A stretch of DNA of 60,000 nt from Polytrichum commune (Eukaryota > Streptophyta > Polytrichopsida > Polytrichales > Polytrichaceae), in NCBI GenBank assembly GCA_950295325.1, contig OX485808.1, positions 3,724,501 to 3,784,500 on the forward strand. Reading direction: 5' to 3'. Both the position numbers and the translations under genes were made by a program. A model generated the notes under the pieces. It saw only the letters and a program-made list of their open reading frames with translations, was not told the DNA's origin and did no database searches. Of the stretch, positions 10,431 through 22,380 are shown one piece after another. How positions within the stretch are numbered: the first letter of the stretch is position 1; every line of letters begins with the position of its first letter.

Positions 10431-11900
10431 CACCAACCCAATGCGCACAAAACAGCGGTGGACAACTAGTCAACTCCACAGTCAACATTGAATTAAGGTA
10501 GAAGTGCCTATCGTGGACACTTTGAGCATCATGGTCCCTTATTTTAACCCAAACAAATTAATCGATATTTTATTTGGATTGGTAATTACGTGATCAACAC
10601 AAAGGTATCAAGGTCACGTGAATCAAATTATATATGGTTTCTACATAAATGGTCAAGGTCACAAACCTCATGAGACCCTTACTAACCACATAGCACCCTC
10701 CCAGAGTTGACAATGTTGATCATTGACATTTTGTCTTCTTTAACCAATGAGTTGTGGTTTTAGACATGAGAATAATATAATTAGTGCTCATGTTGAAGCA
10801 TGTAGTTGCCTATTTTGGGAATAAAATAAGCGTTGGAATTGAGGGCACTAATGGAACTGAATGTTACGACCTTATGGCCCATTTGTGGTATCGTGAAGAA
10901 TTAGAATGACACCAAAGTGAGACAAGTAACGCGTGTTGTATAATGATATGTTAAAAAATCCAACATGCATATCACAATCCCTACTTGGAAAAGCAAGAAC
11001 CCTATTGTCCTTCATCATAGAGAAGAATGGTGTTACATGGAACCTAGAAAGTATGTGAATCTAAAACAAACAATGATCATTAAACATAAATTTATTAAAA
11101 TGTCATGGCCTTCTTCGTTACAAAAATGTCATACATCGGTAAAATCACACGACCAATCTAGGGTCACATTGGTTACACATACACATAACTTTCAACTCTT
11201 CCATAATCTAAGAAATCTCAAAAACCCCTTGAATCTCCCCGTTTTGGTATTTCATATCTTAGACTAGGATGTTCACCTATTTATGTTACCCGAGTAGTGT
11301 GACAACAAATAAGTGGAAAAGGTTAGAAATGTAAATATGAGTTTGAGAAGTGATTAAATTCGGGAGATATGAAAAGTTCTTATGCACATTTCATCTCCAC
11401 AAAGTTATCTAAATACCCTAAACCCTAAACCAACACATGCTTCAAAAATGACATTCAAGCTCGTTGTGAGTGACACTCATCATCCAGTCAATGAGCTATG
11501 ACCACCTATGGGATATGAACTCCAAATGTGGAAATTCGAATTCTCACACATATGTGTATCCTCAAAATTAGATATAAAGATTCATATTCTTATTGAGGGT
11601 CCTCGTCTATCATATCATCCAAGTTTAGCATACGTATTTTGACTAGCTGCCGACAACTGGATCTCCTCAAATCTGGTTGAAACGAAGGAACATTTCTTCT
11701 GAAACCTTCAACATATAGTTGGTTTCCACACACGAGTGGCTCATCATAAAACACGTTGGTGACAGTGGACCAAATTGTCCTCGACATCAGGACTGGTATG
11801 AAAATTCCAAGTTCTTTAAAAATACACATGTGGGTAGTAAAGGATTAAGGTCCAATAAGACACACCCAATTTGAGGGGAGGCAGAGCCCCTCGAGCGTGT
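10431..11900. other. Intergenic DNA, no gene recognised
   Basis: Short frames only (for example 10965-11267), none with recognisable motifs. No repeat boundaries found. Confidence 0.55.
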
Positions 11901-11939
11901 CACACCGCCACAAAGTGACTAAGAACCGTGACAAAGATG

Positions 11940-12500
11940 GATGAATTCCCACGGATGATAAACATCACTTCAAGAACGTTGATGGAGGAGAGGGGGGCAG
12001 GTTTATGTTGAATTTGAAGGTGACTTGCGACTATATGGATTCGATACCACGACAGTTGGATGAAAACAATAGCAGCGGTGAATAGACATATTGCAGTGCT
12101 TTAAAATCGAAAGCGACCAACTAAGATGCTAATTGATGGAACTTGGCAGGTGGATGGATTTCATGGATGAGTATCACGCCGACAATGCGGATCCAATGAA
12201 CGACGGGCCATGGATGGATGGATGGATGAAATCATACGCAGGATGGAGGGGGGACGGGACACACGTTTCTGTTAAAGTTGAAGGTGATTGCAACTGCTCT
12301 AACGGATACAATAAATAGACAGTTATCAGGCTGTGAGAAGACATGAGATTTCCCCACTTTATAAGCCTGAAGGTGACCTTGGGGATACCCATAAAAATGA
12401 CATGAAATGACAGTTGGATGAAACGACGACGAGAATTAAAGAGGGAAAGCTGAAAGGTGACGGATCCGTTGAAGGGATGGATGAATCTATAATTGTCGCC
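11940..12500. repeat. GGAT-rich zone with degenerate ~265-bp repeat
   Basis: GTTTATGTTGAATTTGAAGG with TGACTTGCGACT (from about 12001) resembles GTTTCTGTTAAAGTTGAAGG with TGATTGCAACTG (from about 12265). Both are preceded by GGAGGGGGG-type runs and followed by ACAG about 40 bp on. Runs of GGATGGATGGAT occur at 12208-12228. Related phrases recur near 14397, so this is part of a wider repeat family. Confidence 0.55.
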
Positions 12501-12529
12501 CCAAAAACCAACTGACAAGTTCATGTTAA

Positions 12530-13380
12530 CCTTTAAAGGATGTAGGGTCTCGAAATACGGCCACATACACAATTTATACGGGCCTTACCTAGATCAGAAA
12601 TTGAATTTTATATGTTTATGGGTTTGAAACTTAGTTTACATACATTGTTTTATGTCAAGGAGGAAATCAAAATATACTCATATTTGATTTGTGTATTTGC
12701 AACTTAGATCTTTAATAACATTGCGGTATTCAGCTAATTCATAAAAGTGCACTTAGAGAATAAGTTGGTATTCGATAGGGTCCCTTTTGGCATAATTAGC
12801 TAAGAGTGAGCGTACTCCGATGTCTTTTATTCACGTGTCTTTCTTGTGTCCATTCTTAGATCCACACCTAATCACACCCCACTTAAACATAGGTGTTCGT
12901 TTGAGATGAGGAACCGAATCAGGGTTGCTTTTGTCTTCTATGACAAGGTTTGTAGTTTAAAAGAATCAACACCAAAAATGCTAGTGTTACAATGAGATTG
13001 GATTATGTGTTCGTGTTATAGACTTCGTTCTAGGGTCAATTGCTAACATGAATGAAGGATATATGGGCCTTCAAGTGTAGATTGGAGACAATGAGAAGTA
13101 GTGTGTTGTTACAATCAAGGGTTGTGAGATTTTAAAAGTCACGGTCTTCTAGTTTTGGGTTCATAGACCCATATCTTTGAGGTGCGCTTGATGCAAAATC
13201 CGCTACACCGTGAAATGTTATCCATTTCATGCCATGTAGGACTCCATCCACTCAAACTTCCTTGGGTCCTTAGGGCATGAATCCTCAAGAGTAAAGTGAA
13301 GTGGGACAATCTCAACCTTTTCCACCAATGAAAGATTTTAGATTTCAATGGTCACATGTCCTTGAGCTCTAGTATGAATG
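12530..13380. repeat. Dispersed repeat related to 26270-26830
   Basis: ACCTTTAAAGGATGTAGGGT at 12530 pairs with ACCCTTAAAGGATGCGGGGT near 26671. The block at 13220-13370 (CCATGTAGGACTCCATCC, GGGTCCTTAGGGCATGAAT, TTTCAATGGTCACATGTCC) pairs with 26403-26540. The two parts are in opposite order at the two sites, so they may be separate modules. Confidence 0.5.
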
Positions 13381-14400
13381 CCTTTTGAAAAGAAAGATAG
13401 TTTCACTTTGACCTCCCTACAACTATTCCACTCTACTATTGATGATAAACAATCTCACGTTCACATCGATGCAAAGAACATCGTTTTTTCTTTTTTGTCT
13501 TTTTATGCATCTCTACTCTAATTTTGAAACTTGAAGTGAAAATATGCATGATTTGCAATTGTTAAATGAACGAGACTATTCTCGATTTGAGCCAACAACC
13601 AAGACAATTCCTCAATTGTATTGGGGAGGTAGAACATCCCACAATAGGAGCCATACCTAAAGGTAAGTGTACCTTACCATACCTATTCGAACGCGCCGTA
13701 TTAGAATGGTGTGTGATTAAGTTTGGATACAAGAACAAACCATATACATGGATTTATAAGCTATCGGACTACGTACTCAATGTTTGCTAACCATTCAAGT
13801 CTCAATTATAAACATAACTGAGGGACTGACTTATATGATCATTCAACAAGAAATAACCTAGATCCTCCCCTTGACGATAGCACACTTCTCCTAGAATACA
13901 AAACATGTGATTAGCACGAGATGGTTAGCAAATCCTAATCAAGGTTGAAGTCACCATGCTTGTAATTTTCAAAGCTCATTTGAAAACCTCACTCATCATC
14001 AACGTGAAAATTCTCCTGCCCATTAAACAACCACACATGTCTCCCCAATTACGATGACTATTGAGCAACAAACCTAAAACGGTTACCATAATCTGAACAC
14101 CTCCTCCAATCTCTTTCTAAATACACATCATTTTGAAAATTCGTTCTTGAAGCCACACCAAACCACACACCACTCAAATATAGATGTGCGATTATGGTAA
14201 GCAATCAAACTAGGTGTGTCTACCTTATATAAAAAATTGTGAGGTGGATGAAAAGAGCATCAAAGCTCACAAATGAAGAGACAATGGTTCATTGGAAACT
14301 TGAAGGCGGCCTCAAAGAGTGGGGATTAGATGGAACAAATAGTTAGGTTGGAGCTTAATAGCAAGAGACAAGATAAGTATCCCGTAAGTTAGGTTAAACT
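13381..14400. other. Intergenic DNA, no gene recognised
   Basis: AT-rich with a short frame at 13566-13790 that has no recognisable motif. Nothing else with clear structure. Confidence 0.55.
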
Positions 14401-14439
14401 TGAAGATGACGTGCGATTCGATTTGAGAAAGATACGGGT

Positions 14440-14990
14440 GCTAATGATGTGGAAGTGATGACTGATGGAGGGTGATTAAGTTAGAAGGATGAAAGCAACG
14501 GACGGTCAGACGGAAGTACGTTACGGATGGACGGACGGACGGATGAAACTTTAGCCAAAGAGCCCCAAAAGAGACAGCCCCGGGGGCCTCCTGTGAACTT
14601 GGAGATGACCCCTTCCGTCCGTCCGTCCGTCCGGACTTAGATGGTGATTGGATGAGATGGCACACGAATGGATGAAGTCGAAGTCGAAGCCAAAGTCTAG
14701 AGACAGATGCTGCTGCTGCTGTGCCTTAAGAGTGAAGGGGACTGCTTGAAGATGCCGATTAGATGAAGCGACGGATGGATGTAGCTCACCGTGGAAGTCA
14801 AAACGGGAGAGCCCAAGGACGTCCTCATTGGAGGGAAGGGGGCCGTGCTTTCCTTTTTCTTTGAGTTCTTGAGGTAGCCGAAACGGCGACAATCGAATGG
14901 AGTGTTGAAGACACGTGTGGATGGACGTATTTCATCCAAAGAGAGACATCTCATCCACGGCAAACGGAGACATGTGTTTGAATGGTTTTA
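14440..14990. repeat. GGAC/GTCC-rich zone with long inverted repeat
   Basis: A run CGGATGGACGGACGGACGG at 14524-14542 is mirrored by TCCGTCCGTCCGTCCGTCCG at 14614-14633. A 71-nt spacer separates them, so a stem of about 18 bp is possible. GCTGCTGCTGCTG at 14709 and GACGGATGGATG at 14771 add low complexity. GC content exceeds that of flanking DNA. The overlapping minus frames here (for example 14892-14551) look like products of the repeats. Confidence 0.7.
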
Positions 14991-15229
14991 TGAGTGTTTG
15001 GGAGATTTCATTCATGCACTCGCTTCTTATGTTTAGTATCGCAATTTTGTAATGTTTCGTCTGAAAAGAAGGAGGAGGGGGGGGGTTTCAATCCGTTAGA
15101 TGTGCCAGTTACTTTTGAATATGTCTAGGTCATTTTTGCATCTATAATGTAGTTGAAAATCAGGCAAATTTCATGTTGGAATGTCTCCTATATAATATCA
15201 TTAGAGATAAGTTTCTATCACTGTTTGAG

Positions 15230-15560
15230 AATGTAGTTCTAGGGAGCCTCGAATCTTTTCTTTCATTTGGGCCATCAAGTTGACATGAGCCTCAATCTCA
15301 CAAAGGCTACTACACTCCGTCACTCTAGAGATTTAGTTGGTTTGAAATCATCTTGATGTGCTTTCAGTTCCATTAGCCTTTTTGGTTTCCTGGACTTTAG
15401 AATCAATTTCATTTCATTCCCCAAACTATGAGGTAAGTGGATGTAGAATAAACACTTACAGCTTTGCATCCACATTTTGTAGGCTATGAAACATGCAATT
15501 AGTGAGAGATAATCATCGAATCCAAATTTTGCTTGAAGCCTCTTTTTTAATAAAAGGAAT
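15230..15560. repeat. Dispersed repeat, two modules
   Basis: The module at 15230-15440 matches 41130-41330 (GGGCCATCAAGTTGACAT against TGGACCATCGAGTTGATAT; AATTTCATTTCATTCCCCAA against AATTTCATTTCGTTTCATAA). The module at 15450-15560 (AGGCTATGAAACATGCAATT then AGTGAGAGATAATCA) matches 5460-5530, 18180-18260 and 44670-44740. Confidence 0.6.
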
Positions 15561-16030
15561 AGAGTTCATATGAATATCTTATTCCTTGCCAAAGGGAAGT
15601 TTCCCTTCCTCATTCAATGATTATATAAGCCCCAACCCCAATTATGTTGATTATGGAGCCTAAAATTGTTGTACTCCAGTTTGTTTTCTACACATGTATT
15701 GTTCATGTTCAAAGTTAGATCCACACTTGACCATGCACCGTTGGAATACATGTGTTTGTTTAAGATGAATGACCAACTTAGGTATGCTTATCTTAATGCA
15801 TTCTTGGGTTTCAATGCGATGTGCAAGTGCATCGTGTGGTGTAATGCATTGGCCTTCATGCAATCCACATGTAAGAACCCCCTCATGCTCCCATCCTAGG
15901 GACATACTTTACATGCGAAAGGCACTTGGGTTGGTGCATTACCCTATTCATCATGTACGGGATTCCCTTTCCCAACACCTACCGAGTTGGCGGTAAAAAC
16001 ATGCCCCTATAGGTTTGTTATTGATTCATT
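15561..16030. other. Intergenic DNA, no gene recognised
   Basis: Overlapping short frames on both strands at 15660-15996 share low-information sequence and show no family motif. Confidence 0.5.
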
Positions 16031-16031
16031 C

Positions 16032-16577
16032 CTACATTGTTTATGATATTTAGTCTCACATACACTACTTGTGATGCGAAGGGCATCCACTAAGATGCCT
16101 AGAGACCTCAAAGTATCATGTCCACCAATTGCCCATATGATACTATTCGTCTATGTAAGTAACCTTTTTAAGTGAAAATTTATTTACATTATGACATTTA
16201 GTGTAGCACATTGGGATACTTGAGATGATTTAATTTTGCATATCATCATGCAAGGGGAAGGTGTTATTAAGCATATCAATGGCAAGCGTTATGTGTTTAC
16301 ATTTCAATATGCAAGAGGAAGATGTTATTAAGCATGCAAATGCCAACTGTCATTTGTGTACAACTTTAATCAACTTGTAGAGCATTATGTAACATAGGCC
16401 TCATAACACTATTGAACATGCTCATGCCAAGATATCAGTAAGCGCACTCGAATGCCAAGTGTCATGAAGTGACACCGATGATGAAGTTGTTGAACATTAG
16501 TGTAACGTAACATACGCCTCAAAATAGGGTAAGTGACACTATCATGCATGTGACACTAAATATCGTAAACGGCATAG
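16032..16577. mobile_element. Full-length MITE, CTAC-family copy A
   Basis: The left end CTACATTGTTTATGATATTT (followed by AGTCTCACAT) mirrors the right end, whose reverse complement starts CTATGCCGTTTACGATATTT (followed by AGTGTCACAT). The imperfect terminal inverted repeat is about 30 bp. The interior holds repeated phrases such as GGAAGGTGTTATTAAGCATA and GGAAGATGTTATTAAGCATG. It has no coding capacity. Copies are at 21446-21972 (reverse) and 36189-37045 (interrupted). A target duplication could not be assigned. Confidence 0.8.
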
Positions 16578-16681
16578 ACTAATTACATATTTTGACCCAA
16601 TTTAGGGGTTAGCTTGCCTTGAAATAGAAAACTTTGGGCTCTACACAATAATCAACTTTATCGCCCTCCTCCTTGGTAGGT

Positions 16682-17432
16682 ACAGTCTAACCTCATTAAT
16701 ACGACACCCTCGATATTACGACATATTTTTGTGAGACCAAAATTTTTAGTTCAAAACTCCCTCTTTTATACGACTACGACACTCGATAATGCGACATTTA
16801 GTCTCCCCGTTTTGTCATATTAAAGAGGTAGTTAATGCTCATATTCCTTTCATCTATGTTATGTACATCTAAAATACATCCATTTTCACGCGAGAACTAC
16901 TTGAGAACTTCACATATCATTGGGAACTCAATGATAATTAGGGTTACTAGTGTATAATGGACATGGTGAGAGCTAGAGTGCCCTTCTACCTAGTATGTTG
17001 CCTTGTAACTGGTGATATAGCATCACCAGTATCTTGATGCTAAACGTCATGCATCATTGTTGTCTAGTTTCTTATTCAAAAACTCTTTACATTTTGGTGT
17101 TAATGAAATTATTAGTTTTCAAAACTTAGTAGGGAATTTAGATAAGATGACAGCTGCTAACTTGGGTAGGCAACACGAGAGATCTTTGAACTCCTATTTC
17201 AAGAGTTCTTGAGAATATTTGTATTTGTTTGGAGTTATAAGTTAATATTTCATACCACCTATATTGCTTATACTCGTTGTATATATTTGTAAGCTCATGT
17301 TACTCATGTTTTTGTATTCCCTCGATAATACAACAACTTTATGCCATTTGTCATATCAACAAGAAGACGACACCTCGATAATACGACTTTTTGTGTGTTT
17401 CCCAAACGTGTCATACTAGAGAGGGAGAACAA
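16682..17432 (+). mobile_element. Pogo/Tigger-like non-autonomous element or end fragments
   Basis: Position 16680 starts TA then CAGTCTAACCTCATTAATAC, the TA-target plus CAGT start expected of pogo elements. Subterminal repeats of the form CCTCGATAATACGAC occur near 16711, 16788, 17321 and 17372. GTCATATTAAAGAGG (16815) and GTCATACTAGAGAGG (17411) are reverse-type partners of the left end. The two end-like blocks, 16682-16835 and 17320-17432, may bound one deleted element or be two fragments. A hairpin, ACTGGTGAT and ATCACCAGT around a 5-nt loop, lies at 17008-17030. No intact right terminus with CTGTA was seen. Confidence 0.6.
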
Positions 17433-17439
17433 TGCTATG

Positions 17440-18140
17440 AAGAATCACCCTCACGTGCGGCCCCGCAACTTAGGTCTAGTGAGGGGTATTTTATGCCATA
17501 TATATATAGAGAGAGTGCGAGGCTTGTGCCATCCACATGGAGAAGGCAACACTAGGGAACTATTGCATGCAAGAATACCTCAAATATTTGTCCAACATAA
17601 AACATTCTGTAACTGTATGTAGGTCACAAGTGAAATTTGACACCGAATCTTGTTTCAAAGACCACGAATTAGTTAAAAGTGACACACATTTGAAATGATT
17701 CACAAATCTAACAAGAGCGGGTTGGATGGATGAGAAGTACACATAAGTGCAACAAGTGCCTTCTCATAAGAGGGTTGAAAATAATTATCGTATATCTAGG
17801 TGTATAGGACATTCTCCAACTAATGGAGCTTTGTGGTGTCTTTGGAAACTCATCAATCATAGGTGAAGGGGCGTTATCAATCAATGCATCCTGAATGGAT
17901 AGCATGAGACTGGTTGGGGGGTTCTAGTGTTAATTTTGGAGTCAATTTATTGCAATAGAAGTCTTCAATGTATAGAATGGTTCACTGTGTTTTCACCTTC
18001 AAATTGATGAGTATACATAGACACTACAAACCTTTAGTATTTTCAGTGTGAAGGCTCATGGCCAAGGTTTCCTTTGTCCTCATCCATCCAAAAAAGAAAG
18101 AAAATGAATACATAAGTCTAGTCAAGCATGTTTGATGACT
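17440..18140. other. Intergenic DNA, no gene recognised
   Basis: Contains a short TATATATATA-GAGAGAG tract near 17500. The frames at 17341-17622 and 17708-17905 show no family motifs. Confidence 0.5.
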
Positions 18141-18149
18141 CGACCACAA

Positions 18150-18280
18150 ATCTTGAGGTAAGCATGCCTTAAATGGATGTTTTAAAGCTTTGCACCCACT
18201 TCTCCTAGGACGTGAAACACACAAACCAGTATGAGATGATTGCAAATTTTGAGGGCATGTTTTTGGAGTTTCATGTCTAT
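18150..18280. repeat. Dispersed repeat module (ATGAAACATGCAATTAG family)
   Basis: GCTTTGCACCCACTTCTCCT, then GGACGTGAAACACACAAACC and AGTATGAGATGATTGCAAAT. This aligns with 15458-15530, 44665-44740 and 5459-5530, with the same order of landmarks. Confidence 0.55.
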
Positions 18281-20030
18281 TTTTGACCCTCATAAGTGGA
18301 CTAAAGCATACAAGTAGACACGTGAACTCATTCATCCAAAGTTAGAATGACCTTTGCAATGAATGTTCTTAAAAGCCGTTTTTGGTTGCCTACATTTGTA
18401 AACTATATGAAGCTACCACAATTACTTCCACAAGGTTTAACATCCTCTAATGTGCAACAAATCCAAGGGGGATAAATTCCAATCGATTTGCAATCCTTGT
18501 GCAAATGCAATGCCATGAGAATAAGACGAAGGTTTCTCAACTTCAATTTATTCAAAGAGCACATGTTTACATCGTTTTCTTAAGTGTTTTCTTTAATAGG
18601 TGTGCATGAAGTGGTTAGCGTTGAGTGGGTGTTGAGCATTGGCTTTTGGCTATACCAATTGATTAGCCTTAGGTCAACCATTGAAATAATACCATGAATG
18701 TTCATTTTAAGAACCACTATGCACTTAAAAGTAGGTGTTGGAATAAGGTTGGTAAATGAAGAAGACATGTCAACCTTAGACCTTGGAATTAGCGTTAGAG
18801 TCCTTGATTTAGAATAATAGGACTAATTTGAGTAAATCAACCAGAAACCTAGCGGTGAAAGGACTCATCAAACATAACTCATACGTGATAAGTGAGCTTA
18901 TACCAATATGTAGGTGAATGCATAGTACTAGTAATCAAGATCAATAATGGTATCAAAAAACTTACTTATGGGTTTCAACATTGTAATACAAGTCAAATAT
19001 AGATACATTGTGGGTATCTTAATATGATAAAATATTTTATACTCAAATTATTATTTTGGGTATAATCACTTACTATTGGTACTAAGTGATTATACCTAAG
19101 TATATAAACCCGAATGATATTGAAAACAATAATACAATTCAATAACCTTACATTACTAATTTAAAAAAATTGTGAAGTCCTCAATATAAATACCCTAATG
19201 ATATACAAAAGAAAAAAGAAAAAAGAAAACGATACCAGTCCAACAGATGTTCATATGACAATAACAAACTATGATAGTACTCACATGGATATTTTGACAC
19301 GTCTTGTGCAGTGAACACCTACTTATACATATTTTGAGCATATCTTGGCAACTATAACCCTTCAACTATTTCGTAACATTACTCAACCTTGTCCTTGACT
19401 TATGCGGCTTTGAGTATTAATTGCAAATTGTACTACATATTGCTTTGCATGATCTCACTCGTACAAGGTTAAAAGGGGAATTGGATAGTTGCAAGCACGG
19501 AGTAGCCTATTGGAAGTGTTACAACCTAGTCTTAGAAAGAATATAACTTTAGGAAAAACAAGAATAGTGTAATGTCACTCGTTATGGAAGTAAGGTATAT
19601 GTTAAGATATTTGAATGAAGCTAGACTCAAATATATGAATATGTTAGTATAAGCTCTCTTCATGTTTGTGGTATACTGCATGGGGTGCTCTATTTACTAG
19701 TCCCGGAATGCAATTTCCAACTTGGGATTCAATGAGTACAATGTAGGAATGACATGTGGCATGATATGAGAAGAGAATGATTTTTATACGTCAAAATGGA
19801 GAGCCCTCTACAATATTCGGTCATTTTGTTGCATACAACTTGACATAACTTTGCCGACTATTTGGTGTGCGGAGTATTGGTTGGAATCATAATTCACCGT
19901 CTCCATGCTCTTTGGATATTTTAAGACCCTTTATCTTCTAAGCTCTTGGGAAGTGGTCCTCTTCGTAGCATAATAACATACATATTTATGTTACCTAGAG
20001 GTTGTTTGACAATAAGTCTAGGTTCATGCA
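18281..20030. other. AT-rich intergenic DNA, no gene recognised
   Basis: Long AT-rich stretch with an AAAAGAAAAAAG-type run at 19208-19228. No frame over 70 aa with recognisable content. Confidence 0.6.
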
Positions 20031-20038
20031 TACAACTA

Positions 20039-20310
20039 CACCGCCTATGGTATTTAGTCTTACGTGCACTATTTGGGAAGGGCCTAAAGTTTCAACCTCC
20101 ACCACAATAATTTATAGCTTACAAAAGAAGCTTCATATGTGAAGATATCATCTGCAATTTGGCACTCATATTTCTCTACATGCCGTGAAGTAAGTTTGCA
20201 CGATATTTTTTAGGGTTTTGCATGCTAAGCTCCAAATGTGACGTATAAAGAGATGTTGTCAATGTCCACTACAATAATTTATAGTCTGCAGGGTCAATGA
20301 ACCGGGAGAA
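20039..20310 (+). mobile_element. CTAC-family MITE end fragment
   Basis: Starts CTACACCGCCTATGGTATTT then AGTCTTACGTGCAC and GGGAAGGGCCTAAAG, close to the left end at 36189. The interior diverges, and CCACCACAATAATTTATAG is repeated about 180 bp later (CCACTACAATAATTTATAG). No right terminus was found, and another MITE begins at 20318. Confidence 0.5.
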
Positions 20311-20317
20311 GCGACCG

Positions 20318-20672
20318 CTACACTAGATAGTCCTATTATTGTGGGCCATAATAACTTTCTACATTCAACGTGAATCTTCATAATGTGAAATAATGTGGGC
20401 CACATTAATTTCCAAACCACACTAACTTTCCAATAGAGAATTAGTGTGGGCCATAGAAATTGTTTTTTTCTATTAAAAAATTAATGCGAATGATTATTTT
20501 GTTTTGTGCTACTTTTGTTATGTAACCAATATTCAATGTGTTGGTCATAAGTCTTTTTGAAGACTTGGGGGAACACCCAGGGTCTTGGACCTGCGTTAAT
20601 TCCACCTTGAGTAGAAAACTAGTGTGGCCCACTCTAATTTTCCACCCACACCAATAGGACAATATAGTGTAG
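20318..20672. mobile_element. MITE with CTACACTA ends (TAGTCCTATTA family), copy 1
   Basis: The left end CTACACTAGATAGTCCTATT (then ATTGTGGG) mirrors the right end, whose reverse complement is CTACACTATATTGTCCTATT (then GGTGTGGG). The terminal repeat is about 28 bp with few mismatches. The interior carries GTGTGGGCC-type repeats facing each other. The second copy, at 36570-36937, lies inside another MITE. CACTA-like ends suggest, but do not prove, the CACTA superfamily. Confidence 0.82.
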
Positions 20673-20699
20673 TTACAAATGAAGTGGTTGAGTTTGAGA

Positions 20700-21440
20700 A
20701 ATAACAAGTTGAAGTTCAAGACTTAAGGAAAACTACTCGCCATTATAGAGGAATACATGGAATACACCTCAATTATATATAGAAAAACGAAAGATCACAA
20801 CACATAATCGGCTAGACTTGGAAAGAGCAAGGGTTTTGACCAATTATGCCCAAAAATCTCCCTAGACATTGTGTGGAGTTTAACAAGGGGTCTCAAGTAT
20901 AGTAACTTAGTCAAATCCTCCACATGCAACAATTTGGACGGTAACAAATCAATTCACAAATTTCAAGTACAGCAACTTTGTCAATCGTAAGTTCACTCTT
21001 GCATGGGAGGCCAAAACCGTCTTCTGGTCACAAACAAAAAGCACCATCCCTCCATGTATGATGTATTCTTCATAAATCCACATTATATTTAATCTAGATT
21101 TAAAAATTGTGTGGTCTTGTTAATTGTGTATTGATTATGATATCTCGAATGCACCCAAAAAACTAACTAACCGGGCAGGTGTGATTGGTGTAAGAAACGA
21201 TCATTAACCTCGATGTGTGCAACATAATATATAGGCCCGAAATATTTTAACATGTGAATCCCAGGTCACTCCACCTGGAAATGAGTGTAATAAATTGCTA
21301 CTAAGGATGACATAGTTCCTAAGCATCCCTTGCATAGAGCATTCTATGTGGCCACCAACACTTGTGGAGTGTGAAATATTCGCAGATAAAATACTCACTA
21401 ATATGCAAGATGGAAAACATCACGAAAAGAAAGAATGCCA
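20700..21440. other. Intergenic DNA, no gene recognised
   Basis: AT-rich. CAAGTATAGTAACTTAGTC at 20892 and CAAGTACAGCAACTTTGTC at 20963 form a short degenerate direct repeat. Nothing else was identified. Confidence 0.5.
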
Positions 21441-21445
21441 TGAAC

Positions 21446-21972
21446 CATACCTTTTATGGTGTTCAATGTCACATGCGAAATAGGCATGTGGTAGGTAGGT
21501 TACACTAATGGTCAACAACTTCATCATTAGTGTCATCTCATGACACTTGGCGTTCATATGCGCTTAGTGATATCTTGGCACGAGTATGCTCAATATTGTT
21601 ATGAGGTGTATGTCTATGTTACACAATGGTTTATAAGTTGACTAAAGTGTACACAAATGACACTTGGGATTAGTATGCCCAAGAAAATATTCCTTTCATA
21701 TACCAACATGTAAACACATGACACTGTAGGGTTAGTATGATCAATAATATCCTCACCTTCCATGCCAAAACGCAAAATTATCATCTCAAGTATCTCAATG
21801 TGCTATAATAAATGTCTTGATGTGAATAAATTTTCACTTTAGAATTTTACTTATGTTGACAAATAAGTATCATATTGGCGATTAGCGGACGTGACACTTT
21901 GAGACCTCTATGCATCTAGTTGAGGCCCTTCGCAAATGGTTTACGTGACACTACATACCATAAACAATGTAG
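21446..21972. mobile_element. CTAC-family MITE, copy B (reverse orientation)
   Basis: Reads as the reverse of copy A throughout: GACACTTGGCGTTCATATGC, GATATCTTGGCACGAGTATG, ATGACACTTGGGATTAGTAT and so on to ACCATAAACAATGTAG at the right end. The left end is CTTTTATGGTGTTCAATGTC. About 527 bp, near complete, no coding capacity. Confidence 0.8.
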
Positions 21973-21974
21973 TA

Positions 21975-22380
21975 TTAAATATTTGTCATCCTCTCAAACA
22001 TAATTGTTAGTGGGTTTCGCATGAAACTCTATTTCATTCCGGTAGACGTGCCTAATTCGGTGTATGATCTTTAAACGAACACCCATATTTGAGTGGCGTA
22101 TGGTTGCATGTGAATCTAAGAACGGACACTGAAAAAAGACATGTGTTGAATTACCATTGAACACATGCTCAGAGAGTTTGTTAACCATTTTAGACACAAT
22201 GGTCAACAAATAATTGGTGTAAACCCCTTGACAGTCGTTCAATTACTCATCCATACTTACTTTCACAACAAGTAAAGATATTCATACGAGCTCTGAAAGC
22301 GACGAGGAAAAGTGGCTATGGGCATAGTTTGGATTTGCTTTATCATCTCAAGACTCACGCTACTCGCGTGTCGCATATCT
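21975..22380. other. Intergenic DNA, no gene recognised
   Basis: Short minus frame at 22242-21994 without motifs. No repeat structure seen. Confidence 0.5.
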
